NCBI RefSeq assembly: GCF_003951285.1
Contig: NZ_RXFQ01000003.1
Span: 1-64,000, forward strand
DNA length: 64,000 nt
Direction: 5' to 3'
From: Variovorax beijingensis
Lineage (GTDB): Bacteria > Pseudomonadota > Gammaproteobacteria > Burkholderiales > Burkholderiaceae_C
This document shows, piece by piece, positions 1 through 9,761 of the stretch. Numbering within the stretch: position 1 is the stretch's first letter; every line of letters starts with the position of its first letter. The notes under the pieces were generated by a model. It was not told the DNA's origin. It ran no database searches and was given only the letters and a program-made list of their open reading frames with translations. Made by a program: the position numbers and the translations under genes.

Positions 1-317
1 GCAGCAGATCTCGCAGACCAGGCCGGGCGCTGTCGAGGCCGTGGGCATCCGCCGCAGCTATGCCTACGACAAGGCCGGCCAGTTGACGGCCATCGGCGAC
101 AGCCGCCGCGGCAACCTGAGCTACCGCTACGACCCCGTGGGGCGCCTGCTGGAAGCCCACAGCCGCCTGGGGCGCGAGACCTTCGCGTTCGATCCGGCGG
201 GCAACATCGGCCACCCGTCCGACGACACCGGTGCCAACGCGCAGCCCGCCGGCCGCGTCACCACCCGCGTCGCGGTGCGCCTGGGCGGTGATGGCCGCAG
301 CATGGCCGGCCGGCTGA
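1..317 (+). pseudogene. 3' remnant of an Rhs/YD-repeat protein
   Basis: The second forward frame is open from the left edge and encodes YD-repeat sequence (SYAYDKAGQL, YRYDPVGRLLEA, FAFDPAGNI), the pattern of Rhs polymorphic-toxin shells exported by type VI secretion. The similarity stops near base 265, about 90 codons in. After that the frame continues into unrelated arginine-rich sequence that looks like an out-of-frame reading of another gene. The conserved Rhs core and the cleavage motif before the toxin tip are both missing. I read it as a truncated Rhs gene whose 5' part, intact or not, lies outside the window. The exact end of the remnant is approximate. Confidence 0.7.
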
Positions 318-540
318 TGGATACCCGGGCATCATCGAACTTGCGAACGATCAAATCATTCAGGGAGTGCAATGCAAGAAGGGGAATCTGGCCAAATTCG
401 AGGTTCCTCCAGATCCTCTTGATGCGATCGCCGAGTTTGGAAAGGAAGCGCCGGACGGCCCCAAAGCGAACTTCTGGCCCAGCCAATGGCGCTTCGTCGG
501 TTGCGCAGACGGCGATCCCATTTTGGAATCGAAGCGTTGA
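292..540 (+). pseudogene. Orphan low-GC C-terminal coding tail behind the Rhs remnant
   Basis: The first forward frame is open from the stop at 289-291 to TGA at 538-540. It reads as plausible protein from about base 322 (YPGIIELANDQ near the start, FVGCADGDPILESKR at the end), with no ATG start. Its composition is visibly less GC-rich than its neighbours. Toxin tips and immunity genes behind Rhs loci are often low in GC, so this may be the 3' end of such a gene joined to the Rhs remnant by deletion or frameshift. I do not recognise the family. It could also be the end of any displaced gene. Confidence 0.45.
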
Positions 541-596
541 TCGGTTGCCGAATGCGACGCGTGCCCAGTGGAAAAAGACTCTACCCGCCATAAACA

Positions 597-1100
597 ATGA
601 CCGCCCAACAAATCATCCTCGACCACGACAAATGGCGAAAAGGCCTCGGCGGTGCACCCGCGGGCCTGGCCGGCCAAAGCGACGCCAATGCCTACGCGGG
701 GCTCGACCTGGAAACGGCGCAGTTCGCCGCGTCGTCCTTCTCGGGCAGCAGCTTCACGGACACGGTCTTCCGGCGCGCCGGCTGGACCGCCTGCCAGCTC
801 GACGGCTGCAGCTTCACGCGCTGCAATTTCGAGCGCGTCGCCATGGCGGATTGCGTGTTCACGCGCTGCGCCTTCGACCAGGCGCAATTCAGCCAGAGCT
901 CGCTTCGCGGCTGCCGTTTTGTCCAGTGCACCTGGAACGGCATGAATTTCGACGGCAGCGACTGGCGGAACGTGCAGGTGCTGGAGTGCAAGGGAACGGA
1001 CGTGCATGCCAAAAATCTGCGCGGCGAGCAGGTCGACTTCACGAGCAGCTATTTCGAGCAGCTCGAATTCGAAGGCGCCGTGCTCAACAACAGCCGGTGA
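597..1100 (+). CDS. Pentapeptide-repeat protein
   Basis: A 167-residue protein whose middle (about residues 35-150) shows A(D/N)LXX-like repeats with aromatic centres, such as SSFSGSSFTDTVF, CSFTRCNFERV and CAFDQAQFSQSSLRG. This is the signature of a right-handed quadrilateral beta-helix. There is no signal peptide or membrane segment. Short pentapeptide-repeat proteins are common beside Rhs/VgrG/PAAR genes of type VI secretion clusters, and the Rhs remnant just upstream fits that setting, but the molecular role is unknown. The upstream spacer has only a weak purine-rich ribosome site. The fold is clear; the function is not. Confidence 0.75.
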   Translation: MTAQQIILDHDKWRKGLGGAPAGLAGQSDANAYAGLDLETAQFAASSFSGSSFTDTVFRRAGWTACQLDGCSFTRCNFERVAMADCVFTRCAFDQAQFSQSSLRGCRFVQCTWNGMNFDGSDWRNVQVLECKGTDVHAKNLRGEQVDFTSSYFEQLEFEGAVLNNSR

Positions 1101-1153
1101 AGGGGCAAGGACGGGGACGCGATGCGAGCCCCTTCAACCCCGGGTTTTCGATA

Positions 1154-1174
1154 ACTAAAACCACTTGATTTAGT
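1154..1174. promoter_or_regulatory. AT-rich inverted repeat, candidate ROK operator
   Basis: ACTAAA at 1154-1159 and TTTAGT at 1169-1174 form a perfect inverted repeat in an AT-rich island about 120 bp before the transporter operon. ROK repressors such as XylR bind AT-rich palindromes built on TTAGT/ACTAA, and a ROK regulator ends this operon. Assignment as its operator is inference. Confidence 0.35.
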
Positions 1175-1296
1175 CGCTCCCCTCATCGATAGTCTCCCTG
1201 CGTCCGGCCGCCGCTCCCTTGCACACGGGGCACGCGGCCGGTTATCCAGCCCTGCGGGCGCCTGCCGCCCGCCAAACGAACGTACGGAGACAACCC

Positions 1297-2301
1297 ATGC
1301 TCAGCTCCCGCTCCATCCTGGCCATGGCGGCCATGTCCCTGGCTGCATCGTCCGCCGCCTTCGCCGCCGACCAGCCCGTCATCGGTCTGGTCACCAAGAC
1401 CGAAACCAACCCCTTCTTCGTCAAGATGAAGGAGGGCGCGCAGGAAGAGGCCAAGAGGCTCGGCGCCAAGCTGCTTTCCGGCTCGGGCAAGGCCGACGGC
1501 GACAACGCGGGCCAGATCACCGCCATGGAAAACATGATTGCCGCGGGTGCCAAGACCATCCTGATCACGCCGAGCGACGCCAAGGCGATCGTGCCGGCCA
1601 TCAAGAAGGCGCGCGACAAGGGCGTGATGGTGATCGCGCTCGACAGCCCGGCCGATCCGCCGGATGCGACCGACGCGCTCTTTGCCACCAACAACTACAC
1701 GGCCGGCGTGCTGATCGGCGAATACGCCAAGGCCGCGATGGCCGGCAAGCCGGCCAAGATCGTCGCGCTGGACCTGCTGCCGGGCCATCCGGTGGGGGCG
1801 CAGCGGCACAACGGCTTCATGAAGGGCTTCGGCCTGCCGGCGAACGACGCCAAGTCGAACGAATTGTCGAAGGCGCCCGAGATCGTCTGCATGGCGGACA
1901 GCTTCGGCGACCAGGCCAAGGCGCAGACCGCGATGGAAAACTGCCTGCAGAAGGCGCCCGAGGTGAACCTGGTCTACACCATCAACGAGCCCGCCGCGGC
2001 CGGTGCCTACAACGCACTGAAGCGCGCTGGCAAGGAGAAGGGCGTTCTGATCGTCTCGGTGGACGGCGGCTGCCAGGGCATCAAGGACACCAACGCCGGC
2101 ATCATTGCCGCCACGTCGCAGCAGTACCCGCTCAAGATGGCCGCCATGGGCGTGGCAGCGGGCGTGGAGTTTGCCAAGACGGGCAAGAAGGCTTCGGGCT
2201 ACGTCGATACGGGCGTGACCCTGATCGCGGGCAAGAGCGTGGCCGGCGTCGACAGCAAGGACACCAAGACCGGTGCCGAGCTGTGCTGGGGCAAGAAGTA
2301 A
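1297..2301 (+). CDS. frcB: Sugar ABC transporter substrate-binding protein (FrcB-like)
   Basis: Periplasmic binding protein of 334 residues in the ribose/fructose PBP family. The Sec signal peptide is about residues 1-23 (hydrophobic core, then AAFA/AD). The family pattern is strong: TKTETNPFF near the mature N-terminus, ITPSDAKAIVPAIKKARD in the middle, YTINEPAAAGAY, VSVDGGC and ATSQQYP near the end. This arrangement matches rhizobial fructose-binding FrcB. The ATG at 1297 was chosen because GGAGA lies at 1286-1290 and the signal peptide starts right there. It is first in an operon with permease, ATPase and ROK regulator. The sugar is probably fructose or a related hexose; specificity cannot be read from sequence alone. 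Confidence 0.82.
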   Translation: MLSSRSILAMAAMSLAASSAAFAADQPVIGLVTKTETNPFFVKMKEGAQEEAKRLGAKLLSGSGKADGDNAGQITAMENMIAAGAKTILITPSDAKAIVPAIKKARDKGVMVIALDSPADPPDATDALFATNNYTAGVLIGEYAKAAMAGKPAKIVALDLLPGHPVGAQRHNGFMKGFGLPANDAKSNELSKAPEIVCMADSFGDQAKAQTAMENCLQKAPEVNLVYTINEPAAAGAYNALKRAGKEKGVLIVSVDGGCQGIKDTNAGIIAATSQQYPLKMAAMGVAAGVEFAKTGKKASGYVDTGVTLIAGKSVAGVDSKDTKTGAELCWGKK

Positions 2302-2320
2302 GAAAGCCCGGAGCTTGCTG

Positions 2321-3279
<959 letters not shown>

Positions 3280-3280
<1 letters not shown>

Positions 3281-4077
3281 TGAACACCGCCGCAAATCCA
3301 AAGATCGTGATGCAGGCCAAGGGCCTGGTGAAGCGCTACGGCCAGGTCACGGCGCTCGACGGTGTCGACTTCGAACTGCGCGAAGGGGAAATCCTCGCGG
3401 TGATCGGCGACAACGGCGCGGGCAAGTCGTCGCTGATCAAGGCGCTGTCGGGTGCCATCGTGCCGGACGAGGGCGAGATCCTGCTCGACGGCGAGCCGGT
3501 GCACTTCCGCAATCCGCTCGACGCGCGGCGCGCGGGCATCGAGACGGTCTACCAGGACCTGGCCGTGGCACCGGCCATGACGATCTACGAGAACCTCTTT
3601 CTCGGCCGCGAGCTGCGCCGCCCCGGCTTCCTGGGCAACATGCTGCGCATGCTCGACAAGAAGAAGATGCTGCACGAGAGCGCGGCCCGCATGGCGGACC
3701 TGAAAGTCGGCATCCAGTCGATGACGCAGGCCGTGGAAACGCTCTCGGGCGGCCAGCGCCAGTGCGTGGCGGTGGCGCGCAGCGCGGCCTTCGCGCGGCA
3801 CGTGGTCATCATGGACGAGCCGACCGCGGCGCTGGGCGTGAAGGAGGGCAACATGGTGCTCGAGCTGATCCGCCGCGTGCGCGATCGCGGCCTGCCCGTG
3901 GTGCTCATCAGCCACAACATGCCGCATGTGTTCGAGGTGGCCGACCGCATCCACGTGGCGCGCCTGGGCAAGCGCGCGGCGGTGCTCAACCCCAAGAAGA
4001 TCAGCATGAGCGACACGGTGGCCGTGATGACCGGCGCCATGACCGCCGACCAGCTGCCCGCGGAGGCGCATGCCTGA
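3280..4077 (+). CDS. frcA: Sugar ABC transporter ATP-binding protein (FrcA-like)
   Basis: ATPase of 265 residues with a single ABC domain: Walker A GDNGAGKS at 43-50, Q-loop Gln near 92, signature LSGGQ at 155-159, Walker B VVIMDE at 175-180 and H-loop His near 212. Most ribose-type importers use a fused double ABC protein; a single-domain ATPase opening with AKGLVKRYGQVTALDG is typical of the fructose FrcA type. It starts inside the frcC stop (TGATG) and its own 3' end overlaps the regulator gene by 8 nt, so the four genes are probably one transcript. Confidence 0.86.
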
Positions 4078-5299
4078 TGCAGAAGCCGCTGCGCGCTCGC
4101 CCGACCTGTTGCGCCCGCGCGGCTCCAACCAGGTCGGCATGCGCCAGTTCAACGAGCGCGTGGTGCTGCAGGCGCTGCGCGTTCACACCAGCCTGCCCAA
4201 GGCCGACCTCGCGCGGCTCACCGGGCTGAGTGCGCAGACCATCGGGCTCATCACCGCGCGGCTCGAGGAAGACCAGCTGATCGTGAAGCAGAGCCGGGTG
4301 CGCGGCCGCGTCGGGCAGCCCTCGGTGCCGCTGGCGCTCAACCCGGACGGCGCCTTTGCGATCGGCATCAAGGTGGGCCGGCGCGGCGCCGAATGGCTGC
4401 TGATCGACTTCACGGCGCAGGTGCGCGAGCGCCATGCCATCAGCTACGACTTTCCGGATGCGGACGAACTGCTGCCCGCGATCGCCCGGCACATCCACCG
4501 GCTGCGCGACGGACTGGGGCCGCTGGCCGCGCGCAATGTCGGCGCCGGCCTGGCCGCGCCGTTCCTGCTTGGCGGCTGGCACCGCACGCTGGGCTTGTCG
4601 AAGGCGCAGTCGGATCTCTGGAACCAGATGAACCTGCTGGACGAGGTCAAGGCGCGCACCGATGTGCCGGTGAGCTTTGCGCGCGACACAGTGGCGGCCT
4701 GCGTGGCCGAGCTGGTCGGCGGGCGCGGCCATGACCTCAAGAGCTTTCTCTACATCTTCGTCGACACCTTCGTGGGGGGCGGGCTGGTCATCGATTCGCA
4801 CCTGCACACCGGCGCGCACGGCAATGCGGGCGCGCTGGCCTCGCTGCCGATGCAGCCGGCGCAGGCCGGCCGGGGCGCGGCACTGCCGCCGCAGGTGATG
4901 GCCGAGGCCTCGCTGTGGGAGTTGGAGCAGCGCCTGCAAGGCGAGGGGCTCGACCCCACTGCCGCCTACGACGACCGCGCCCTGCAGGCGCCGTTCGCCG
5001 CCGCGACGCAGGCCTGGCTCGGCTCCGCATCGCTGGCGCTGGCGCACGCCATCGTCAGCAGCACGGCGGTGCTCGACCTCGCCGACGTGGTGATGGATGG
5101 ATCGATGTCGCGCTCGCTGCTGCAAGCCTTGCTCGAGCAGACCCGCGCCGCGCTGGCCCGGTGCAACTGGGAAGGCCTGTGGCCGCCGCAGCTGCATGGG
5201 GGCAGGGTGGGTGCGCAGGCCTGCGCGCTCGGTGGTGCGATGCTGCCGCTGCACGCCAACTTCGCGCCGGACCACGACGTGTTCCTGAAGGCAGCCTGA
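4070..5299 (+). CDS. ROK-family transcriptional regulator
   Basis: A 409-residue protein with an N-terminal winged helix-turn-helix (about residues 43-66, LPKADLARLTGLSAQTIGLIT) and a C-terminal ROK sensor domain. The CxCGxxGC zinc motif found in many ROK proteins is absent from the expected stretch after GNAGALASL, so it is probably a non-catalytic sugar-responsive repressor. It overlaps the ATPase gene by 8 nt, which suggests it controls the frc operon that encodes it, perhaps through the palindrome at 1154-1174. No sugar kinase or isomerase gene follows, so downstream metabolism of the sugar is encoded elsewhere. Confidence 0.82.
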   Translation: MPDAEAAARSPDLLRPRGSNQVGMRQFNERVVLQALRVHTSLPKADLARLTGLSAQTIGLITARLEEDQLIVKQSRVRGRVGQPSVPLALNPDGAFAIGIKVGRRGAEWLLIDFTAQVRERHAISYDFPDADELLPAIARHIHRLRDGLGPLAARNVGAGLAAPFLLGGWHRTLGLSKAQSDLWNQMNLLDEVKARTDVPVSFARDTVAACVAELVGGRGHDLKSFLYIFVDTFVGGGLVIDSHLHTGAHGNAGALASLPMQPAQAGRGAALPPQVMAEASLWELEQRLQGEGLDPTAAYDDRALQAPFAAATQAWLGSASLALAHAIVSSTAVLDLADVVMDGSMSRSLLQALLEQTRAALARCNWEGLWPPQLHGGRVGAQACALGGAMLPLHANFAPDHDVFLKAA

Positions 5300-5334
5300 G
5301 GGGCCGCCCGGGTGCGCCGACCGACTTCAGGCGC

Positions 5335-5781
5335 TCACGGCCTCGCCGCTGCGTGCAGGTTGCGCGGCAATCGCAGCGTGCTCGCGCTTGCGCCCTCGGG
5401 GCAGGGCCCATCGGAATAGACAGCATCGCCTTCGGGCATGACGCACTTTTGCACCTCGACGAAGGCTGGCGCGGCCTTTGCGGGCGGCTCTGCCGGGGCC
5501 GCCACGGGGGCGATCGCCGGGGCCTCGGAAGTTGCGTTCGCCGGCGGCGCGACGGGTTCTTCGGACGCGCGTGCCGTCGCACGCGGGGCCTCGACGGAGG
5601 CTGGCATGACCGCAGGGGGCAAGGCGGGCGCGCGCGCCGCGCTCTCGTGCACGAGGTCATTCAATGTCACGTAGAAGAGAGACACCGCCAGCAGCGCCAC
5701 GCCAAGACACGGCGCCCAGTACCGTTCGGAGCCGGAACTGGATCGGGGCGCGGCGGCCCGCGACTTCAGCGCCGCAGCCAT
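5335..5781 (-). CDS. Membrane-anchored DUF4124-like hypothetical protein
   Basis: A 148-residue protein with a short basic N-terminus, one transmembrane helix at about residues 22-41, an Ala/Pro-rich linker (about 50-115) and a short C-terminal module VQKCVMPEGDAVYSDGPCP. The last part resembles the DUF4124 motif (aromatic-Ser-Asp-x-Pro), usually a periplasmic or extracytoplasmic domain of unknown function. The start overlaps the 3' end of the upstream small gene by 16 nt, so the two are probably co-transcribed. No function is proposed. Confidence 0.6.
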   Translation of the reverse strand: MAAALKSRAAAPRSSSGSERYWAPCLGVALLAVSLFYVTLNDLVHESAARAPALPPAVMPASVEAPRATARASEEPVAPPANATSEAPAIAPVAAPAEPPAKAAPAFVEVQKCVMPEGDAVYSDGPCPEGASASTLRLPRNLHAAARP

Positions 5782-6023
5782 GACCAGCCCCCGGCTTGCA
5801 GTGTCCCGGCGAGCTTCGCGATGCCACCGGTGCCGCTCGCAGCCCGCGCGATCAGCGCGCCGCCGGCCGCGCCGGCAGCGATGCGCATGAGGAACGAGCG
5901 GCTGCGGCCCGCCGCCAGCAGAAGCAGCACGCCGGCGCCGAGCACGACGAGGTGCTCCCCGGGGTAGTCGGCGCGCGCGGCATCCACTTGCTTGAACTTG
6001 TCGATCGTCTGTTCCAGGCTCAT
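5766..6023 (-). CDS. Small membrane protein, hypothetical
   Basis: An 85-residue protein with a soluble N-terminus (MSLEQTIDKFKQVDAARADYPGEH), one clear transmembrane segment at about 24-39, and a glycine/alanine-rich stretch at about 48-75 that could form a second one. The ATG at 6023 was chosen because AGGAG lies about 9 nt upstream; an in-frame start further upstream would add about 24 residues without a good ribosome site. Family not recognised. Confidence 0.6.
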   Translation of the reverse strand: MSLEQTIDKFKQVDAARADYPGEHLVVLGAGVLLLLAAGRSRSFLMRIAAGAAGGALIARAASGTGGIAKLAGTLQAGGWSWLRR

Positions 6024-6195
6024 GACCGAAACTCCTGGTTGGTGTCCGGCCATTCTTGGTGGCAGGCGCCGGGCATCGCTGTAGGCCTGCGCCATGTGCC
6101 GTGACGGAATCCGCCTCGAAAACGCCGCGGATAGAACCGCGCCTTGGGGGCAGGTGTCTCGATAATGCGTTCCCCTTGTCGAGAACCGGGAAAAA

Positions 6196-6846
6196 ATGAG
6201 TGCCGCAGATTTCCTTTTCGCCCCCGAGGTGCAAAAGCTCTTGAGGGTCGCCTACGCGGCGCCCGACCAACCGTTTTCTTCCAGCGAGCTGGCCCGGCGA
6301 TCGAAGCTCGCCCCCGACGACGTGGCGCGCACCCTGGAGCACCTGGTCGGCAGCGGCATCCTGAAGCGGCAAAAGCCGAAGGCGGACCAGGCCGATACCG
6401 TCTCTGTCGACCGCACGTTCATCTTTCACGACGAACTGCGCAGCATCGCGCTGAAGTCGTTCGCCGCCGCCGAACCGGTGCGCTCGATGCTGCGCACCAA
6501 GTTCAAGGATTCGGTCCTGCGCGCCTTCGTCCTGGGAGAGGACCAGGACGGCACCGTGGAGCTCCTCGTCGTGCACGGCCAGCTGACGCCCGACGAAGCC
6601 GCCATGACGGCCGCCTGTCAGAAACTGTCGAAGAGCATCCACCGCCACCTGAAGATGCACGTCATCTCGAACGCCAGGTTCAACAGCCTGACGCCGCGCG
6701 ACCCGCTCGCGTCGAAGCTTGCGGCGCCCTCCGCGCTGGAGATCATTGCGCTCGGGGATACGAAGGCCCGACCGCCCGTCGAAAGGGCCGGCCTCCTGCA
6801 AAGCGCGAAGAAGAAGCTGGCCGCTCTGTCCCGCCCATCGGCGTGA
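6196..6846 (+). CDS. HTH protein with degenerate nucleotidyltransferase-like domain
   Basis: A 216-residue protein. The N-terminus holds a winged helix-turn-helix (FSSSELARRSKLAPDDVAR followed by LVGSGILKRQK, about residues 28-62). The following part (about 105-150) has the order of an MNT-type nucleotidyltransferase, but the usual GSxxxG...DxD core is replaced by LGEDQDGTVELLVVHG, so catalytic metal binding looks lost. Such proteins are annotated as transcriptional regulators with an NTase-like fold. There is no obvious operon partner. The ATG follows an A-rich run with GGG upstream. Target genes are unknown. Confidence 0.65.
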   Translation: MSAADFLFAPEVQKLLRVAYAAPDQPFSSSELARRSKLAPDDVARTLEHLVGSGILKRQKPKADQADTVSVDRTFIFHDELRSIALKSFAAAEPVRSMLRTKFKDSVLRAFVLGEDQDGTVELLVVHGQLTPDEAAMTAACQKLSKSIHRHLKMHVISNARFNSLTPRDPLASKLAAPSALEIIALGDTKARPPVERAGLLQSAKKKLAALSRPSA

Positions 6847-6873
6847 GCGCGCCCCGGCCAGGCGGCCGCCGGG

Positions 6874-7278
6874 CTACTTGCCCTTGTCTCTCGCGGCCGC
6901 AAGGCCGCGGGCTTCGGCGATCAGCGGCTTCACGGTCTCGAAGGTCCTGTCGCCCGGGTTGATCACGCTGACCCAATACATCTTTGCGTACACCGGATGC
7001 GGCATCAGCCTGTCGATCGCGGTGAAGTCGACGCCGGCCGTCTCCTGCTCGCCGAACAGCGCGCGGAAGGTCTCCTTGCCGACGCCCACGTTGAGGCGGA
7101 AGACGCCGGGGCGATCGAGCTTCGAGGCGCTGTCGAACGCGCTGTCTTTCGTGACGATGGTGGCGAAGGGAAACTTGTTGTCCGCGCCGTGAAAGAAGAA
7201 GGTGTTGTCGTCGGCCACTTCGAAATGGCCGCCGCCGAGCGAGTCGATGATGTGTTGGGTGATGTCGTCTTCGGTCAT
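6874..7278 (-). CDS. DUF6194-family protein
   Basis: A 134-residue soluble protein with the family features FATIVTKD, SKLDRPGVFRLNVGV and HPVYAKMYWVSVINPG near the C-terminus. The family is small, widespread and of unknown biochemistry. It lies last in a minus-strand series behind the TctC-like gene with a short gap, but shared transcription is uncertain. The ATG at 7278 gives the usual family length. No membrane or export signals. Confidence 0.7.
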   Translation of the reverse strand: MTEDDITQHIIDSLGGGHFEVADDNTFFFHGADNKFPFATIVTKDSAFDSASKLDRPGVFRLNVGVGKETFRALFGEQETAGVDFTAIDRLMPHPVYAKMYWVSVINPGDRTFETVKPLIAEARGLAAARDKGK

Positions 7279-7295
7279 GGAGATGCTTCGTGTGC

Positions 7296-8315
7296 TCAGG
7301 GCTTCCAGCGGCGCAGGCCGAGCTCGTCCGCGAGCGCCTGGTAGGTCTTGATGCGGGCCTGCACGTAGTCGTCGAGCGCAGCGCCGGTCAGCGCGAAAGG
7401 ATAAAGGCTGTGCCGTTCGCGCAGTGCCGCGTAGCCGGGTGCGGCCGTGGCTTCGGCGAATGCGACGGTCCATGCGCGCACGGCCGCCTCGGGCACGCTG
7501 GCGCTGAGGTACAGGCCGCGCACGGTGGGCCAGACGATGTCCACGCCTTGCTCGCGCGCGGTCGGCACGCCGGCGAGCGCGCCGCCCAGCCTCGCCTCCG
7601 ACAGCACCGCCAGCAGCCGCACCGCCGCGCCGCCCGCGATGGCCTGCAGCGCCTCGGCCGCATCGCCGGGGAACACGTCCACGTGCTTGCCCTGCAGCGC
7701 GCCGAGTGCATCGCCGCCGCCTTCGAAGGACACGAAGCGCATCGCCTTGTGATCGCGCCCCGCGGCGCGCACCAGCAGCGCGGCCTTCACCCAGTCCTGG
7801 CTGCCGACCGTGCCGCCCGCGCCGAAGGCCACGCGCGAGGGGCCTTGCCGCAGGACGGCGATCAGGTCCTGCAGCTGCCTGTAGGGCGAGTCGCGGTGTA
7901 CGGCGATCACGCCGTAGTCGGTGCCGAGCGTGGCGATCCAGCGCACGGCCGACGGCGGATGGGGCCCGAAGCGGCCCTGTGCCAGGTTGAGCAACGAGCC
8001 GCTCGAGAACGCCACCAGCGTGCCCGGCCCGCCGAGCCGCCCGGTGGCGATGCGGTCGAAGGCCACGGCACCGATGCCGCCCGGCAGGTAGCGCTGGCCG
8101 AGCGGCGGGCGCGCCGGGCGCACCGCCTGCAGCGCGTCGCGCGCGAGGGCGCAGGTGAGGTCGAAGCCTCCGCCCGCCTTGGCGGGAATGATGCAGTCCG
8201 CCGCTGCTTCGGACGGATCGCCGGCGGATGCCTCGGCGGCGCGAAGGCTTGCGAGCAGCAGCAATGCCGACAATGCGCGAAGCGCATGGCGGCGGGTGGC
8301 AGTGGGGATCGGCAT
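7296..8315 (-). CDS. Bug/TctC-type tripartite tricarboxylate transporter binding protein
   Basis: Periplasmic binding protein of about 339 residues with a signal sequence (RRHALRALSALLLLASLRA). It has the TctC features CIIPAKAGGGFDLTCALA at the mature N-terminus, FSSGSLLNLAQG and FGAGGTVGSQDW. The Bug family binds carboxylates such as tricarboxylates, aromatic acids or amino acids. It sits directly behind tctE (27 bp from the chosen start), as in classic tctC-tctDE loci, but no TctA/TctB membrane genes are in the window. The ATG at 8315 was preferred to an in-frame TTG at 8330; neither has a strong ribosome site. Confidence 0.78.
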   Translation of the reverse strand: MPIPTATRRHALRALSALLLLASLRAAEASAGDPSEAAADCIIPAKAGGGFDLTCALARDALQAVRPARPPLGQRYLPGGIGAVAFDRIATGRLGGPGTLVAFSSGSLLNLAQGRFGPHPPSAVRWIATLGTDYGVIAVHRDSPYRQLQDLIAVLRQGPSRVAFGAGGTVGSQDWVKAALLVRAAGRDHKAMRFVSFEGGGDALGALQGKHVDVFPGDAAEALQAIAGGAAVRLLAVLSEARLGGALAGVPTAREQGVDIVWPTVRGLYLSASVPEAAVRAWTVAFAEATAAPGYAALRERHSLYPFALTGAALDDYVQARIKTYQALADELGLRRWKP

Positions 8316-8342
8316 GGGCTGTGTGCGCAACGCGGGCAGTGG

Positions 8343-9752
8343 CTAGCCGGCGGCCGGCCGGGGCCACCAGATGATCGCATGCAGGCCCGTGCCCGCCTCG
8401 CGTGCTTCGAGCCGCAACTCGCCCCGGTGCCGCTGCGCGATGGAGCGCGCAATGGCCAGCCCCAGGCCGAAGCCGCCCTTGCCGGCGCGCGCGCCGCGGC
8501 GAAAGCGCTGGCCCAGCGCGGTGCGTTCTTCTTCGCTCAGGCCGGGGCCGTCGTCCTCGACGTTGAGGCTCCATCCGGCTGCGTCGCCCGCGGCAAAGAG
8601 CGTGATCGTTCCCTCGGCAGGGGTGTAGGCGATGGCGTTCGCCACCAGGTTGCCCAGCGCCTCGCGCATGAGCCCCCGGTCCGCGACCGCGAAGAACTCT
8701 GGCGCCGGCGCATGAATGCCCAGGTCGATGCGCTTGGCGCGCGCCAGCGGCAGCAGGTCGACGGCCACTTCGCGCAGCAGCGCCGCGAGGTCGAACTCGG
8801 CGGGCTCGACCGCCACGGTGTCGCTGCGGCCCAGCGCGAGCAGCTGCTGCGCGCTGCGCGTCGCGCGGCCGATCTCGGTGCCGAGGGCGTCGAGCGCGGC
8901 CTGTACCTGCACCGGGTCCTGTTCGCGCTTCGCGTAGTCGGCCTGCATCTGCAGCGTGGTCAGGTGGGTGCGCAGTTGGTGCGAGGCGTCGTCGAGAAAC
9001 TGGCGCTGCTGCGTCACCAGGTCTTGCGTGCGCGACATCTGCTGGTTGACCGCAGCGACGAGCGGGCGCACTTCGGCCGGCAGGTCGGTCTCCGCGATGC
9101 GCGTCAGGTCGTCGGGCGTGCGGGCCTGCACCTCGCGCGCGAGCCGCGACAGCGGGCGCAGCGCCGCGGCGAGCGCGATCGCGGTGCCGCACAGCAGCAA
9201 CGCGAGCACCAACCCGTCGCGCAACGCGGCGCTGCGCACGAAGCGCGCGCTGAACTCCTGCCGCGAGCGCGTGCTCTCGCCCACCTGGATCAGCACACTG
9301 CGCCCGCTGCTGCCGGCGGGCGCGCGGTCCAGGTCGCGCCGGTAGGCCGCAAGCCGCACGGCCTCGCCGAAATAGGTCGCGTCGTAGAAGGCCGGCACGC
9401 CCATCTTCAGTTCGGCGGGCGGCGCGGGCAGGTCGGCGCTGCCGAGCTCGACCAGCCCGTCGGAAGTCGCCACCCGAAAGAACACCTGACCGCTCGCCGT
9501 GAGCTCGAAGAACTCGAACATCGTGTACGGCAGCTCGACGGAGAGGCCGCCCGAGGCGGTCGAGATATTGGCGTCGATGGATTTGAGCGCGCCCAGCAGT
9601 GAGCGGTCGTAGGCCGCATTGGCCGCGGCCAGCGCGTCGTGCCGCGTCATCCACAGCTCGAGGCCGGTCACCACCAGCAGGGCGGGGAACAGCAGCAGCG
9701 CGAGCCGCTGCCAGAGACTCGCGCGCCTGAGCCGGTCGGCGATGCCCTGCAT
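8343..9752 (-). CDS. tctE: TctE-like sensor histidine kinase
   Basis: A 469-residue inner-membrane kinase with transmembrane helices at about 15-32 and 182-198, a periplasmic sensor between them, a short HAMP-like linker, and a DHp/HATPase core. The phosphoacceptor His is near 258 in DASHQLRTHL, followed by N (LVANAIAYTP), G1 (DDGPGLS) and G2 (GGFGLGLAI) boxes. In most such kinases the H-box reads HxLRTPL; here the Pro is His, an unusual change beside the phosphoacceptor. The partner regulator lies just upstream with a 9-bp gap. The system presumably senses a carboxylate and controls its uptake. Confidence 0.84.
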   Translation of the reverse strand: MQGIADRLRRASLWQRLALLLFPALLVVTGLELWMTRHDALAAANAAYDRSLLGALKSIDANISTASGGLSVELPYTMFEFFELTASGQVFFRVATSDGLVELGSADLPAPPAELKMGVPAFYDATYFGEAVRLAAYRRDLDRAPAGSSGRSVLIQVGESTRSRQEFSARFVRSAALRDGLVLALLLCGTAIALAAALRPLSRLAREVQARTPDDLTRIAETDLPAEVRPLVAAVNQQMSRTQDLVTQQRQFLDDASHQLRTHLTTLQMQADYAKREQDPVQVQAALDALGTEIGRATRSAQQLLALGRSDTVAVEPAEFDLAALLREVAVDLLPLARAKRIDLGIHAPAPEFFAVADRGLMREALGNLVANAIAYTPAEGTITLFAAGDAAGWSLNVEDDGPGLSEEERTALGQRFRRGARAGKGGFGLGLAIARSIAQRHRGELRLEAREAGTGLHAIIWWPRPAAG

Positions 9753-9761
9753 CACGCGTAC

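Noticed and set aside
127..1042. Minus-strand frames opposite the Rhs remnant and the pentapeptide gene
   Set aside because: They overlap better supported plus-strand coding and show no domain, start context or periodicity of their own.
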